A DNA stretch of 64,000 nt, taken from an uncultured Adlercreutzia sp. GTDB lineage: Bacteria; Actinomycetota; Coriobacteriia; Coriobacteriales; Eggerthellaceae. The position numbers and the translations under genes were made by a program. Location of the stretch: positions 1-64,000 of the forward strand of contig NZ_CAUASN010000005.1 in assembly GCF_958431955.1 (NCBI RefSeq). Reading direction: 5' to 3'. Shown here one piece after another: positions 39,851-47,653 of the stretch; position 1 is the first letter of the stretch, and each line of letters opens with the position of its first letter. The notes beneath the pieces are model-generated. The model was not told the DNA's origin, made no database searches, and saw nothing but the letters and a program-made list of their open reading frames with translations.

Positions 39851-39884
39851 AAACTTGCTATTAGTAAATGTTAATAGTAAGTTT
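39851..39884. promoter_or_regulatory. Palindromic operator of the DUF3990 operon
   Basis: A 34-bp AT-rich palindrome, 13-bp arms matching at 12 positions (AAACTTGCTATTA at 39851-39863 against 39872-39884), starting ten bases upstream of the toxin ATG. On the minus strand it contains -10-like TACTAT/TACTAA sequences, so a bound regulator would block the promoter or the ribosome site. Confidence 0.7.
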
Positions 39885-39974
39885 AAGCAGCGGCCGCGCG
39901 GGCGTCAAGAGTTCGGCGTGGCGCATTCGCAGGAGCAGACTTCCGCCTGCTCTTTCTCGCGAGTTACGGTCGCG

Positions 39975-39980
39975 TATAAT
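39975..39980 (+). promoter_or_regulatory. coaBC -10 box
   Basis: TATAAT followed by GGGCGG, 30 bases before the coaBC start. The -35 region is not clear. Confidence 0.55.
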
Positions 39981-40010
39981 GGGCGGAAAGGCTTTCGGAA
40001 GGAGCGAGTT

Positions 40011-41447
40011 ATGAGCGTTGAGCGGCCCTGTGTTTTAGTGGGCGTGACCGGGTGCATTGCGGCCTACAAGGCCTGCGAGATCGTGCGCGGGCTGCAGAAG
40101 GCCGGCGTGCGCGTGAAGGTGGTCATGACCGAGCACGGCACGCACTTCGTGGATCCGGTGACCTTCCGGGCGCTCACCCACGAGAAAGTGGCCGTGGGTC
40201 TGTTCGACGACCCGAGCGACCCCATCCACCATATCTCGCTCGCTCAGGAATGCGACGTGTTTCTCATCGCGCCGTGCACCGTCAACGTGATGGCGAAGGT
40301 GGCCTGCGGCATTGCCGACGACTTGCTGTCCACCACGGCGCTGGCCACCACAGCCACGCTGGCCATCGCGCCAGCGGCCAACGTGCACATGTACGAGGCG
40401 GCGCCCACCCAGGAGAACATGGCGACGCTGCGCCGCCGCGGTGTGCGCTTCATCGAGGGCGATGCGGGTTATCTGGCCTGCGGCGATGTGGGCCGCGGGC
40501 GCTTGGCCGACCCGGCTGTCGTGGTGCGCGAGACCCTGGCGCTCCTGGCCGAGCGCGTGGGGCTGGACGCCCTGCGTGCGGCCTGCGAGCAGCACGGCGA
40601 GATTCCCTTCACGGCGGTGCTCGAGCAGGTGCACGCCGCTTGCGAAGCAGTGACGCGTGCAGAAGGGGAGGGGGCGCGTGCGGAAGCCGGGGACGCCTCG
40701 GCTGCTGCCGCGGCTCGGGTTGCCGCGATCCCGGCCCCCGAGGACGCGCCCTTGCCCGGCGCCGTCGCCGACGGGGCCGCCACCATGCCCGCCCGTGCCC
40801 TGGCCGGGCGCACGGTGCTCGTGACGGCCGGCCCCACCGTGGAGCCCATCGACTCGGTGCGCTACATCTCCAACTACTCCTCGGGCAAGATGGGTTACGC
40901 CATCGCCGAGGCCGCGGCGGCCGCCGGGGCGCGCGTGGTGCTCGTGTCGGGCCCCGTGGCGCTTGACGCCCCGGCGGGGGTGGAAGTGGTGCCCGTGAAG
41001 ACGGCCCGCGACATGCTCGCCGCCGCCTCCGAGGTGTTCCCCGCCGCCGACGCCGCCATTTTCGCGGCGGCCGTGGCCGACCTGCGCCCGGCGAACCCCG
41101 CCGACCGCAAGCTGAAGAAGGGTCGCGACGACGCGGCGCTTTCCACCGTGCCCCTCACGGAGAACCCCGACATCCTGGCCACGCTCGCAGCGGGCAAGCG
41201 GCCGGGCCAGTACGTGGTGGGGTTTGCCGCCGAGACCGACGACGTGCTCATGAACGCCCATGCCAAGCTGCAGAAGAAGAACGCCGACATGATCGTGGCC
41301 AACCAGGTGGGCGACGGGCTCGCCTTCGGCACCGATGACGACGAGGTGTGGCTCGTCACCGAGGGCGACGACGTGCTTCTGCCGCTCATGAGCAAGCGCG
41401 CCGTGGCCGAGCGCCTCGTGGAGGTGGTGGCAGCGCATCTGGCCTAG
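40011..41447 (+). CDS. coaBC: Bifunctional phosphopantothenoylcysteine decarboxylase/synthetase
   Basis: A 478-residue CoaBC (Dfp), which makes 4'-phosphopantetheine from phosphopantothenate and cysteine in coenzyme A synthesis. The N-terminal FMN decarboxylase (CoaC) has His74 in PIHHISLA and Cys158 in LACGDVGRGRL, both catalytic. The C-terminal synthetase (CoaB) has GPTVEPIDSVRYISN and SSGKMG, with Asn289. Between them, residues ~190-265 form an Ala/Glu-rich linker roughly 70 residues longer than in E. coli. GGAAGGAG is six bases before the ATG. It has its own promoter; the shared-motif site begins four bases after its stop. Confidence 0.95.
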   Translation: MSVERPCVLVGVTGCIAAYKACEIVRGLQKAGVRVKVVMTEHGTHFVDPVTFRALTHEKVAVGLFDDPSDPIHHISLAQECDVFLIAPCTVNVMAKVACGIADDLLSTTALATTATLAIAPAANVHMYEAAPTQENMATLRRRGVRFIEGDAGYLACGDVGRGRLADPAVVVRETLALLAERVGLDALRAACEQHGEIPFTAVLEQVHAACEAVTRAEGEGARAEAGDASAAAAARVAAIPAPEDAPLPGAVADGAATMPARALAGRTVLVTAGPTVEPIDSVRYISNYSSGKMGYAIAEAAAAAGARVVLVSGPVALDAPAGVEVVPVKTARDMLAAASEVFPAADAAIFAAAVADLRPANPADRKLKKGRDDAALSTVPLTENPDILATLAAGKRPGQYVVGFAAETDDVLMNAHAKLQKKNADMIVANQVGDGLAFGTDDDEVWLVTEGDDVLLPLMSKRAVAERLVEVVAAHLA

Positions 41448-41450
41448 CCA

Positions 41451-41464
41451 TTACGCTTCCGTAA
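41451..41464 (+). promoter_or_regulatory. Shared motif site 2, before the two-component operon
   Basis: TTACGCTTCCGTAA, a TTAC-N6-GTAA palindrome, 80 bases upstream of the response-regulator ATG. The same motif at the same distance precedes the ABC transporter operon. Probably the binding site of the OmpR-type regulator encoded here. Confidence 0.65.
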
Positions 41465-41481
41465 GCAAGCCCAGGTTTTTC

Positions 41482-41519
41482 GCGAAAGCGCTCCGCAGCC
41501 GGGGCGCTTTCGCTATGAT
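41482..41519. promoter_or_regulatory. Hairpin and -10 box before the response regulator
   Basis: A perfect 10-bp inverted repeat (41482-41491 with 41504-41513) runs directly into TATGAT (41514-41519), a plausible -10 box 25 bases before the start codon. Without a T run it is not a convincing terminator for coaBC; it may be an operator. Confidence 0.4.
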
Positions 41520-41544
41520 GGTGCCCGAACGAGAAAGGGGCATC

Positions 41545-42216
41545 ATGCGCGTACTGCTAGTGGAGGACGACGGCGCTATCGTGCGCACGCTCTCGGAGCT
41601 GCTTGCCGACGAGGGCTTCCAGGTAACGGCCGAGGCCACCCAGCACGGCGCCCAGGAGCGCCTGGCCGCCGAGCGCTTCGACATCGCGCTTCTGGACGTG
41701 ACCCTGGCTGAGGGCAACGGGTTCGCCGTGTGCGCCGCGGCCCGCGAGGCAGCTCCCGACATGCCCGTCATCTTCCTCACGGCCTCCGACGACGAGTACT
41801 CCACGGTGGCCGGCCTCGACATGGGGGCGGTCGACTACATCGCCAAGCCCTTCCGCGCCCGCGAGCTCGTGAGCCGCATGCGCGGGGCGCTCCGGCGCAC
41901 GGGGGCGGTCGATAGCGTGCTCGCCGCCGGCGACGTGCGGCTCGACGTGACCTCGGGCGCGGTGACCAAGGCCGGCGCGGAGGTGTTCCTCTCGGCGCTC
42001 GAGTACCGGCTGCTGCTGTATTTCCTCCAGCACAAGGGCAAGCTCGTCACCCGTGAGATGCTGCGCGACGCCATCTGGGACAGCGCCGGCGAGTACGTGT
42101 CGGACAACGCCCTGAACGTGTACATCAAGCGCCTGCGCGAGAAGGTGGAGGACGATGCGTCCGACCCGCGCCTCATCGTCACGGTGCGCGGGCTCGGCTA
42201 CAAGGTGGGGGAGTAG
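41545..42216 (+). CDS. OmpR family response regulator
   Basis: A 223-residue response regulator with an N-terminal receiver (acidic pocket E7-D8-D9, phospho-acceptor Asp51 in ALLDVTLAEG, switch Lys in IAKPFRAREL) and a C-terminal OmpR winged helix (LVTREMLRDAIWD...NALNVYIKRLREKV). AAAGGGG is four bases before the ATG at 41545. The kinase gene starts three bases after the stop. It probably binds the TTAC-N6-GTAA motif found upstream of this operon, of the ABC transporter and of the hybrid kinase. Pairs of this kind next to large FtsX-type transporters usually sense antimicrobial peptides. Confidence 0.93.
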   Translation: MRVLLVEDDGAIVRTLSELLADEGFQVTAEATQHGAQERLAAERFDIALLDVTLAEGNGFAVCAAAREAAPDMPVIFLTASDDEYSTVAGLDMGAVDYIAKPFRARELVSRMRGALRRTGAVDSVLAAGDVRLDVTSGAVTKAGAEVFLSALEYRLLLYFLQHKGKLVTREMLRDAIWDSAGEYVSDNALNVYIKRLREKVEDDASDPRLIVTVRGLGYKVGE

Positions 42217-42219
42217 TTC

Positions 42220-43269
42220 ATGGGCTCCTTCTCGACGTTGCTTCGCCAGTGCGCGGTCATGGTGCTCGCCGTGGCCGTCTTGGCGTGGGCGGCGCCGACT
42301 GAGGCGAAGCTGTGGGTCATCGGGGCCGGCGCGGTGCTCATCGCCCTGTTCGTCGGCATTTCCCTGTGGCGCCATCGTCAGATCGCGCGCCTGACGGCCG
42401 AGATCGACGAGGTGCTGCATTCCGGTCGGACCGTGGATTTCTCGAATTGCCGCGAAGGGGACGTGGCGGTGCTCGCCAACGAGCTTTCCAAGGTGGTGGC
42501 GCGCCTGTCCCGCACCGGGGAGCAACTTGCCGCCGAGCGCAACGCCCTCTCGGACTCGCTCGCCGACGTGTCCCATCAGATTCGCACCCCGCTCACGGCG
42601 GCCGGGCTCATGCTGCCCCTCATCGAGCGGGCCGACGACTCCCGCGAGCGCCGCCGGGCGGTGCGCGAGCTGGAGGCGATGCTCGAGCAGGTGTCGTGGC
42701 TCGTGACCACGCTGCTGAAGATCGCGAAGGTGGACGCCGGCGCCATGCGGGTGGACAGGCGCGAGGTGCGCGCGGCCGAGGTGGTGCGCCGCGCCATGGC
42801 GCCCCTGGCCACGGCCATGGACCTGCGCGATGTGAACCTCGTGCTCGACCTGGACGAGTCCGCCGTCTTCCAGGGCGACGCGCCGTGGACCGCCGAGGCG
42901 GTGGAGAACGTGGCGAAGAACTGCATGGAGCACACGCCCGCCGGCGGCACCGTCACCGTGACGGCCCGCGAGGATGCTCTGGCCTGCACGATTGTAGTGA
43001 GCGACACCGGCCCGGGCATCGCGCCTGAGGATCTGACGCACATCTTCGAGCGCTTCTACCGCGGTCGCGTCGAGGTGCCGGCAGCCTCGGCGGGGGAGCG
43101 GCGCGGGGAAGGTGCCGATGCGGAAGACGTGCGTCAGCCCGCCGGCTTCGGCATCGGGCTCTCGCTCGCTCAGGCCCTCGTCTCGGCCCAGGGCGGCACC
43201 CTGCGCGCCGCGAACAACCCCGAAGGCGGCGCCCGCTTCGAGATAGCCTTCCCCAAACTCGTGGTGTAA
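42220..43269 (+). CDS. Intramembrane-sensing histidine kinase
   Basis: A 349-residue sensor kinase. Two membrane helices (about residues 8-25 and 31-50) are separated by only a few residues, so it has almost no external sensor, as in BceS-type intramembrane-sensing kinases that depend on their transporter for signal. The H-box is LADVSHQIRTPLT with His119. The ATPase has the N-box VENVAKNCMEHTP, the G1 box SDTGPGIAPED, and F and G2 boxes (IFERFYRG, GFGIGLSLAQ). A ~25-residue polar insertion lies between the F and G2 boxes. It is three bases after the regulator gene and is followed by the transporter operon. Confidence 0.92.
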   Translation: MGSFSTLLRQCAVMVLAVAVLAWAAPTEAKLWVIGAGAVLIALFVGISLWRHRQIARLTAEIDEVLHSGRTVDFSNCREGDVAVLANELSKVVARLSRTGEQLAAERNALSDSLADVSHQIRTPLTAAGLMLPLIERADDSRERRRAVRELEAMLEQVSWLVTTLLKIAKVDAGAMRVDRREVRAAEVVRRAMAPLATAMDLRDVNLVLDLDESAVFQGDAPWTAEAVENVAKNCMEHTPAGGTVTVTAREDALACTIVVSDTGPGIAPEDLTHIFERFYRGRVEVPAASAGERRGEGADAEDVRQPAGFGIGLSLAQALVSAQGGTLRAANNPEGGARFEIAFPKLVV

Positions 43270-43337
43270 GAGGACTCTCGTCCACGCTCTTTTGCGGGCA
43301 GGCTGCTCAGGGGGTCTCGATTCTCTGTGCTTTTCGC

Positions 43338-43351
43338 TTACACTTCCGTAA
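43338..43351 (+). promoter_or_regulatory. Shared motif site 3, before the ABC transporter operon
   Basis: TTACACTTCCGTAA, differing from site 2 at one position, 80 bases upstream of the ATPase ATG, exactly the spacing seen before the response regulator. This supports control of the transporter by the neighbouring two-component system. Confidence 0.65.
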
Positions 43352-43431
43352 TGGGCGCGTTATGGGGCGGCAAGAACGCTTGCCCATACTTGTTCCGTAG
43401 ATTGGGAAACCAGGAGAAGAAAGGCACTTCC

Positions 43432-44115
43432 ATGGATATTCTGACCGTCAGCCATCTGACGAAGGTCTACGGGGAAGGGGAGGCGGCCACCCGCGCGCTG
43501 GACGATGTGTCGTTTACCGTGGCCGAGGGCGAGTTCGTGGCCATCGTGGGCTCGTCGGGCTCGGGCAAGTCGACGCTTCTGCACCTCATCGGCGGCGTGG
43601 ACCGCCCCACCTCGGGCCACGTGCTCCTAAACGGCGCCGACGTGTACGCGCGAAGCGACGAGGAGCTGGCGGTGTTCCGCCGCCGCGAGGTGGGACTCGT
43701 GTACCAGTTCTACAACCTGGTGCCGGTGCTGAACGTGGTGGAGAACATGACGCTGCCCGTGGCCCTCGACGGCCGCGCGGTGAACGGCGCGCGCCTGGCC
43801 GACCTGGTGGCGCGCCTCGGCCTTGAGGGCCGCGAGGGGCATCTGCCGAGCCAGCTTTCGGGCGGTCAGCAGCAGCGCGTGGCCATTGGGCGCGCGCTCA
43901 TGAACGCGCCGTCGGTGGTGCTCGCCGACGAGCCCACGGGCAATCTGGACACGCGCAACAGCTGCGAGATCATGCAGCTTCTGCGCGATTCCAACCGCGA
44001 GTTCGGCCAGACCATGATCGTCATCACCCACGACGAGGAGATCGCGCTCGCGGCCGATCGCATCATCGCCGTGGAGGACGGCCGCATCGTGCGTGACGAG
44101 AGGATCCGCCGATGA
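43432..44115 (+). CDS. ABC transporter ATPase (LolD/MacB/BceA type)
   Basis: A 227-residue ATPase with Walker A GSSGSGKST, Q-loop YQFYNL, signature LSGGQQQRV, Walker B VVLADEPTGNLD and the switch His in VITHDEE, the typical form for ATPases that pair with FtsX/MacB-type permeases. GAAAGG lies seven bases before the ATG at 43432, and an in-frame extension to 43327 is rejected. The permease start overlaps its stop (ATGA). Such systems move lipid-linked or peptide antibiotics away from the membrane rather than pumping solutes, and often need their two-component system for induction. Confidence 0.94.
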   Translation: MDILTVSHLTKVYGEGEAATRALDDVSFTVAEGEFVAIVGSSGSGKSTLLHLIGGVDRPTSGHVLLNGADVYARSDEELAVFRRREVGLVYQFYNLVPVLNVVENMTLPVALDGRAVNGARLADLVARLGLEGREGHLPSQLSGGQQQRVAIGRALMNAPSVVLADEPTGNLDTRNSCEIMQLLRDSNREFGQTMIVITHDEEIALAADRIIAVEDGRIVRDERIRR

Positions 44116-47100
44116 ACGCCATGACGAACTTCACGCTGAAGTCGCTGCGGGCCAACAAGGTGCGCACGCTGGTGACGGTGGCCGGCGTGGCCCTGGCCGC
44201 GGCGCTGCTCACGGCGGTGCTCACCACCTACGCCTCATTGAACGACTACCTGTACCGCTCCGAGGAGGCGCTCGCGGGCACGTGGATGGCCCGGGTGGAG
44301 GCCGAAGGAGACGCTGCCGCCACCGAGGTGGACACGATCGCCGAAGAGCCCGGGGTGACCGGCGTAGCCGCGCTTACCGATGTGGGCTTCGCGGAGCTGA
44401 CCGCCGTGCAGCAGGAGAGACAGGGCCTCTACGTGCCCATCCGCTCCTTCGCGGGCGACATCGGAAACCTCTGCGCTATCCAGCCGAGCGAGGGGCGCCT
44501 GCCCGAACGCGCTGGCGAGATCATGCTGTTTGCCACCTGGCAGACTTACGGGGGCCTGCACGTCGGCGACGAGGTCACCTTCAACGTGGGCCAGCGCGTG
44601 GCCGTAGCCGCTCCCGATGCGGATGCGGAAACGGCCGAGATGGAAGCCGGCTGGGGCTTTGCCGGAGAGGAGACCGCGCCCCACACCATCGAGGACGGCA
44701 CGCCGCTCAACTCGTCCATGGGCTACCTGCAGGCAACGCCCGATGGGGCGCCCTTCAACGAGGAGCTCGTGAACGCGGAGCCGCGCACCTACACCGTGGT
44801 GGGCTTCTACAACCGATCGGGCTACGCGCTGTCATCGTCGGTGGGCATGGCGGGCCTTACCGTGGCCGATGGGGCTAACGGGTCTGGCGGAGCCGTGTCC
44901 GGGTCGGCTGACGCGGACACTTCGGCCGCCTATACCGACATCTACCTGGCCTTCAGCGGCGTGGCCGACGTGCAGCAGGTGAGCGAACGCGCCGAGGCGC
45001 TCTTCCCCGACGACCATATCGTGCTGCATACGGCCATGCTGCGTTACATGGGCATCTCCGACGACTCGGCCATCTGGTCGACGTTCTACGGCATCGTGCT
45101 CGTGCTGGCCGCGGTCATCGTCATCGCCTGCGTGTCGCTCATCTTCAACGCCTTCAACATCTCGGTGGCCGAGCGCGTGAAGCAGTTCGGGCTCCTCTCG
45201 TCGGTGGGCGCCTCGCGCCGCCAGCTGCGCCGTGCGGTGGTGCTGGAAGGGGCGCTCGTGGCCTGCGCGGGCATTCCGCTCGGGCTCGTGGTGGGCCTTG
45301 CCGGCTGCGCGGCCACCTTCGCGGCGCTCGGGCCTTCCATCGCCCAGGTGATGGGAGATGTGGGTGTTGCCTTCCGCGTCGTGGTGAACGGGGCGGCTCT
45401 CGGCGCGGCGGCGGCGCTCACGTTGGTTACCGTGCTCGTGTCGGTGTGGATACCGGCGAAGCGCGCGAGCCGCACGAACGTCATCGATGCGCTGCGCAGC
45501 GCAAGCTCGGTGCGCGTGACCCGGCGCGGGGCGGACCGGGCGGCGAAGTGCACGGAGACGAGCCGTTTGTGGAAGGCCCGCGGCGTGATGGACCGCCTGT
45601 TCGGCGTGGGCGGCGTGCTGGCCCGCGTGAACCGCCAGCGCGGCACGGGGAAGGGACGCGCGGCCTCGGTGTCGCTGGCGCTGGCTATCGTGCTGCTCAT
45701 GACGGCCGGGTCGCTCAACGTGTTCCTCGGCACGCTGGTGGATGTGGCCGGCGGCGGGGAATTGCCCGGCGAGGTGGGAGTTATGGCCCAGTTCTCGTTT
45801 GCGACCACGGAAGAGGCAGAAGACACGACCGGTGAGGCCGCACCCGATGGCACGAACTCGTCCGAAGCGCCCGCAGCAGATGCGAAGCCCTCCGAGCCTG
45901 CGACTCCCGAATCGCTCATGGCGGCCGATGACGCGCTGCTGGCCGAGGAGGCCGACCTGTACACCCGAGCCTTCGACTACCTGAGCGCTACGCCGAATGC
46001 CCGGCCCGTGGGTTGGAAGCTCTCCGGCGGGGTGGATGCGGTGCTGCCCGAGTCCATGGTGGGCGAGGCCTTCCGCGAGGACGGTTCCCTGAACGGAGGC
46101 CCTCTCGCCGACGGAAGCTACGGCACGGTGGGCTCGGTGATCTACCTGGATGATGCCGCTTTCGACGCCTATGCGGAAAGCCTCGGTCAGAACCCGGCCG
46201 ACTACCGCGATCCGTCCCAGGTGCGGGCCATCGCGCTCGCAAAGGGCTACGGCAACGACGGCTCGGTCTATCAGCTCATCGACGTGCTGCGCGCGCCAGG
46301 CACCATCGAGGTGCTCACAGCGGCCACTTATCAGGGCGAGCCCGTCGACGGTTTCAGCCTGACTTACGACATGACAGCCGAGGGCGGTGCCCCTACCTAC
46401 CGGTTCATGCCCTTCATGCTCGACGACAGCGACGCGGCGCGCGGTATCGACGAGCTGTCCTTGGACGATGTGGAGGTGGCCCGGGTACCGGTGGAAATCG
46501 CTGCTATAACCGACGAGGCCCCGGCGCTCGCGGGCGGCCCGGGCGAGGGACTCCAGCTCTTCCTGCCCATGTCGGCCGCCTCCTTCTCGAGTCTCGGTAG
46601 CGTGGATCCGGTGTTCTACGCCTACTTCGATGCCGCCGACGGCGACCACGGAGCGCTCTCCGAGGAGCTTGCCACCCGCGGATCCGAGTTCTTCCACGAC
46701 CAGAGCCCCTACGAGCTGGCGTTCTACTCCTACAACGACTACCTGGAGCAGCAGGACTCCGCCCGCATGCTCGCCACTATCGTGAACGTGTTCTGCCTCC
46801 TGTTCACCGTCATCTTGGCGCTCATCGCCATGGCGAACGTGTTCAACACGGTTACCAACAGCCTCATCCTGCGCCGCCGCGAGTTCGCCGTCATGAAGTC
46901 GGTGGGCCTTTCCGACGGGCAGTTCCGCCGCCTTATCGCCGACGAGTGCGCGCACTTCGGCATCGCGGGGCTGGTGCCAGGCCTTATTATCTCAGCGGGG
47001 GTCGCGTGGCTTCTGTGGGTGATGGTGGCCCAGTCGATGCGCGGTCTCGGCTTCGCGCTGCCCTGGGGCTACGTGGCGTTGTCGGTGGCCCTTACGGCGG

Positions 47101-47186
47101 CGGCCATGGGCATCTCCGTGGCCTACGGCATGCACCGCTGCCGCGCCGACAGCGTCGTGGAGGCCCTCCGCGCCGACGCCGTGTAA
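44112..47186 (+). CDS. FtsX/MacB-type ABC permease with two large extracellular domains
   Basis: A 1024-residue permease. One N-terminal helix (~17-40) is followed by an extracellular MacB-like domain (~41-325), a three-helix FtsX unit (~326-450), a linker, another helix (~516-540), a second extracellular domain (~541-905) and a final three-helix FtsX unit (ending GISVAYGMHRCRADSV). This is two MacB/LolC units joined in one chain. The second outer domain contains a Glu/Ala/Pro-rich stretch near residues 570-605. It is coupled to the ATPase by ATGA overlap. Together with the intramembrane-sensing kinase it fits peptide-antibiotic sensing and resistance, though the substrate is unknown. Confidence 0.9.
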   Translation: MNAMTNFTLKSLRANKVRTLVTVAGVALAAALLTAVLTTYASLNDYLYRSEEALAGTWMARVEAEGDAAATEVDTIAEEPGVTGVAALTDVGFAELTAVQQERQGLYVPIRSFAGDIGNLCAIQPSEGRLPERAGEIMLFATWQTYGGLHVGDEVTFNVGQRVAVAAPDADAETAEMEAGWGFAGEETAPHTIEDGTPLNSSMGYLQATPDGAPFNEELVNAEPRTYTVVGFYNRSGYALSSSVGMAGLTVADGANGSGGAVSGSADADTSAAYTDIYLAFSGVADVQQVSERAEALFPDDHIVLHTAMLRYMGISDDSAIWSTFYGIVLVLAAVIVIACVSLIFNAFNISVAERVKQFGLLSSVGASRRQLRRAVVLEGALVACAGIPLGLVVGLAGCAATFAALGPSIAQVMGDVGVAFRVVVNGAALGAAAALTLVTVLVSVWIPAKRASRTNVIDALRSASSVRVTRRGADRAAKCTETSRLWKARGVMDRLFGVGGVLARVNRQRGTGKGRAASVSLALAIVLLMTAGSLNVFLGTLVDVAGGGELPGEVGVMAQFSFATTEEAEDTTGEAAPDGTNSSEAPAADAKPSEPATPESLMAADDALLAEEADLYTRAFDYLSATPNARPVGWKLSGGVDAVLPESMVGEAFREDGSLNGGPLADGSYGTVGSVIYLDDAAFDAYAESLGQNPADYRDPSQVRAIALAKGYGNDGSVYQLIDVLRAPGTIEVLTAATYQGEPVDGFSLTYDMTAEGGAPTYRFMPFMLDDSDAARGIDELSLDDVEVARVPVEIAAITDEAPALAGGPGEGLQLFLPMSAASFSSLGSVDPVFYAYFDAADGDHGALSEELATRGSEFFHDQSPYELAFYSYNDYLEQQDSARMLATIVNVFCLLFTVILALIAMANVFNTVTNSLILRRREFAVMKSVGLSDGQFRRLIADECAHFGIAGLVPGLIISAGVAWLLWVMVAQSMRGLGFALPWGYVALSVALTAAAMGISVAYGMHRCRADSVVEALRADAV

Positions 47187-47199
47187 GAGCAGTCTGCGA

Positions 47200-47243
47200 A
47201 AGCGAAGGCGGCATGCAACAAGCGTGCCGCCTTCGCGCTTATT
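47200..47243 (+). terminator. Terminator after the FtsX-type operon
   Basis: A 12-bp perfect stem (47202-47213 with 47225-47236) followed by GCTTATT, a weak T tract. Confidence 0.6.
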
Positions 47244-47284
47244 GGCAACTTCCGCGAAGGCGGGGATGTCGCCATCCATTGTGC

Positions 47285-47340
47285 TATAATGTCGTAAACA
47301 ACGGTCATAAACTGGTTTAAAGATCTATATTTACGACATT
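47285..47340. promoter_or_regulatory. hipBA promoter and HipB operator
   Basis: TATAAT at 47285-47290 overlaps AATGTCGTAAA (47288-47298). A perfect inverted copy, TTTACGACATT, lies at 47330-47340, just before the ribosome site of hipB. The pair (11-bp arms, 31-base spacer) brackets the transcription start, as expected for autorepression by a HipB dimer pair. Confidence 0.7.
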
Positions 47341-47351
47341 AAGGAAGACTC

Positions 47352-47651
47352 ATGAAGCGGCCCACTCCCATGAAGACGAAGCTGGCGGCCAAGCGCGTCG
47401 GCGAGGGCGTGTGCACGTGGCGCAAGCTGCGCGGGCTCACGGTGCAGCAGTTGGCGGAGAAGGCCAACGTGAGTCGCGGCACCATCTCCCGTCTGGAGAA
47501 CGGCGACCCGTCGGTCTCGTTCGAGACGGTGCTGAACGTGGCGACCATGGTTGGCATCATGGACCGCGTCGTAGACGCCTTCGACCCCTATGAGACGGAC
47601 TACGGTCGCCTGCGCGCCGATCAAGAGCTCCCCCAGAGAGTGAGGCGGTAG
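47352..47651 (+). CDS. hipB: HipB-type antitoxin (XRE family)
   Basis: A 99-residue XRE/Cro-type DNA-binding protein. The helix-turn-helix spans about residues 22-75, with VQQLAEKANVSRGTISRLENG as the core. It starts ATG with AAGGAAG upstream and ends two bases before the hipA-like gene, the usual antitoxin-first order. It should bind and inhibit the HipA kinase and, with it, repress the operon. Two inverted 11-bp half-sites flank the promoter. Typical HipB proteins are of this size. Confidence 0.9.
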   Translation: MKRPTPMKTKLAAKRVGEGVCTWRKLRGLTVQQLAEKANVSRGTISRLENGDPSVSFETVLNVATMVGIMDRVVDAFDPYETDYGRLRADQELPQRVRR

Positions 47652-47653
47652 CG

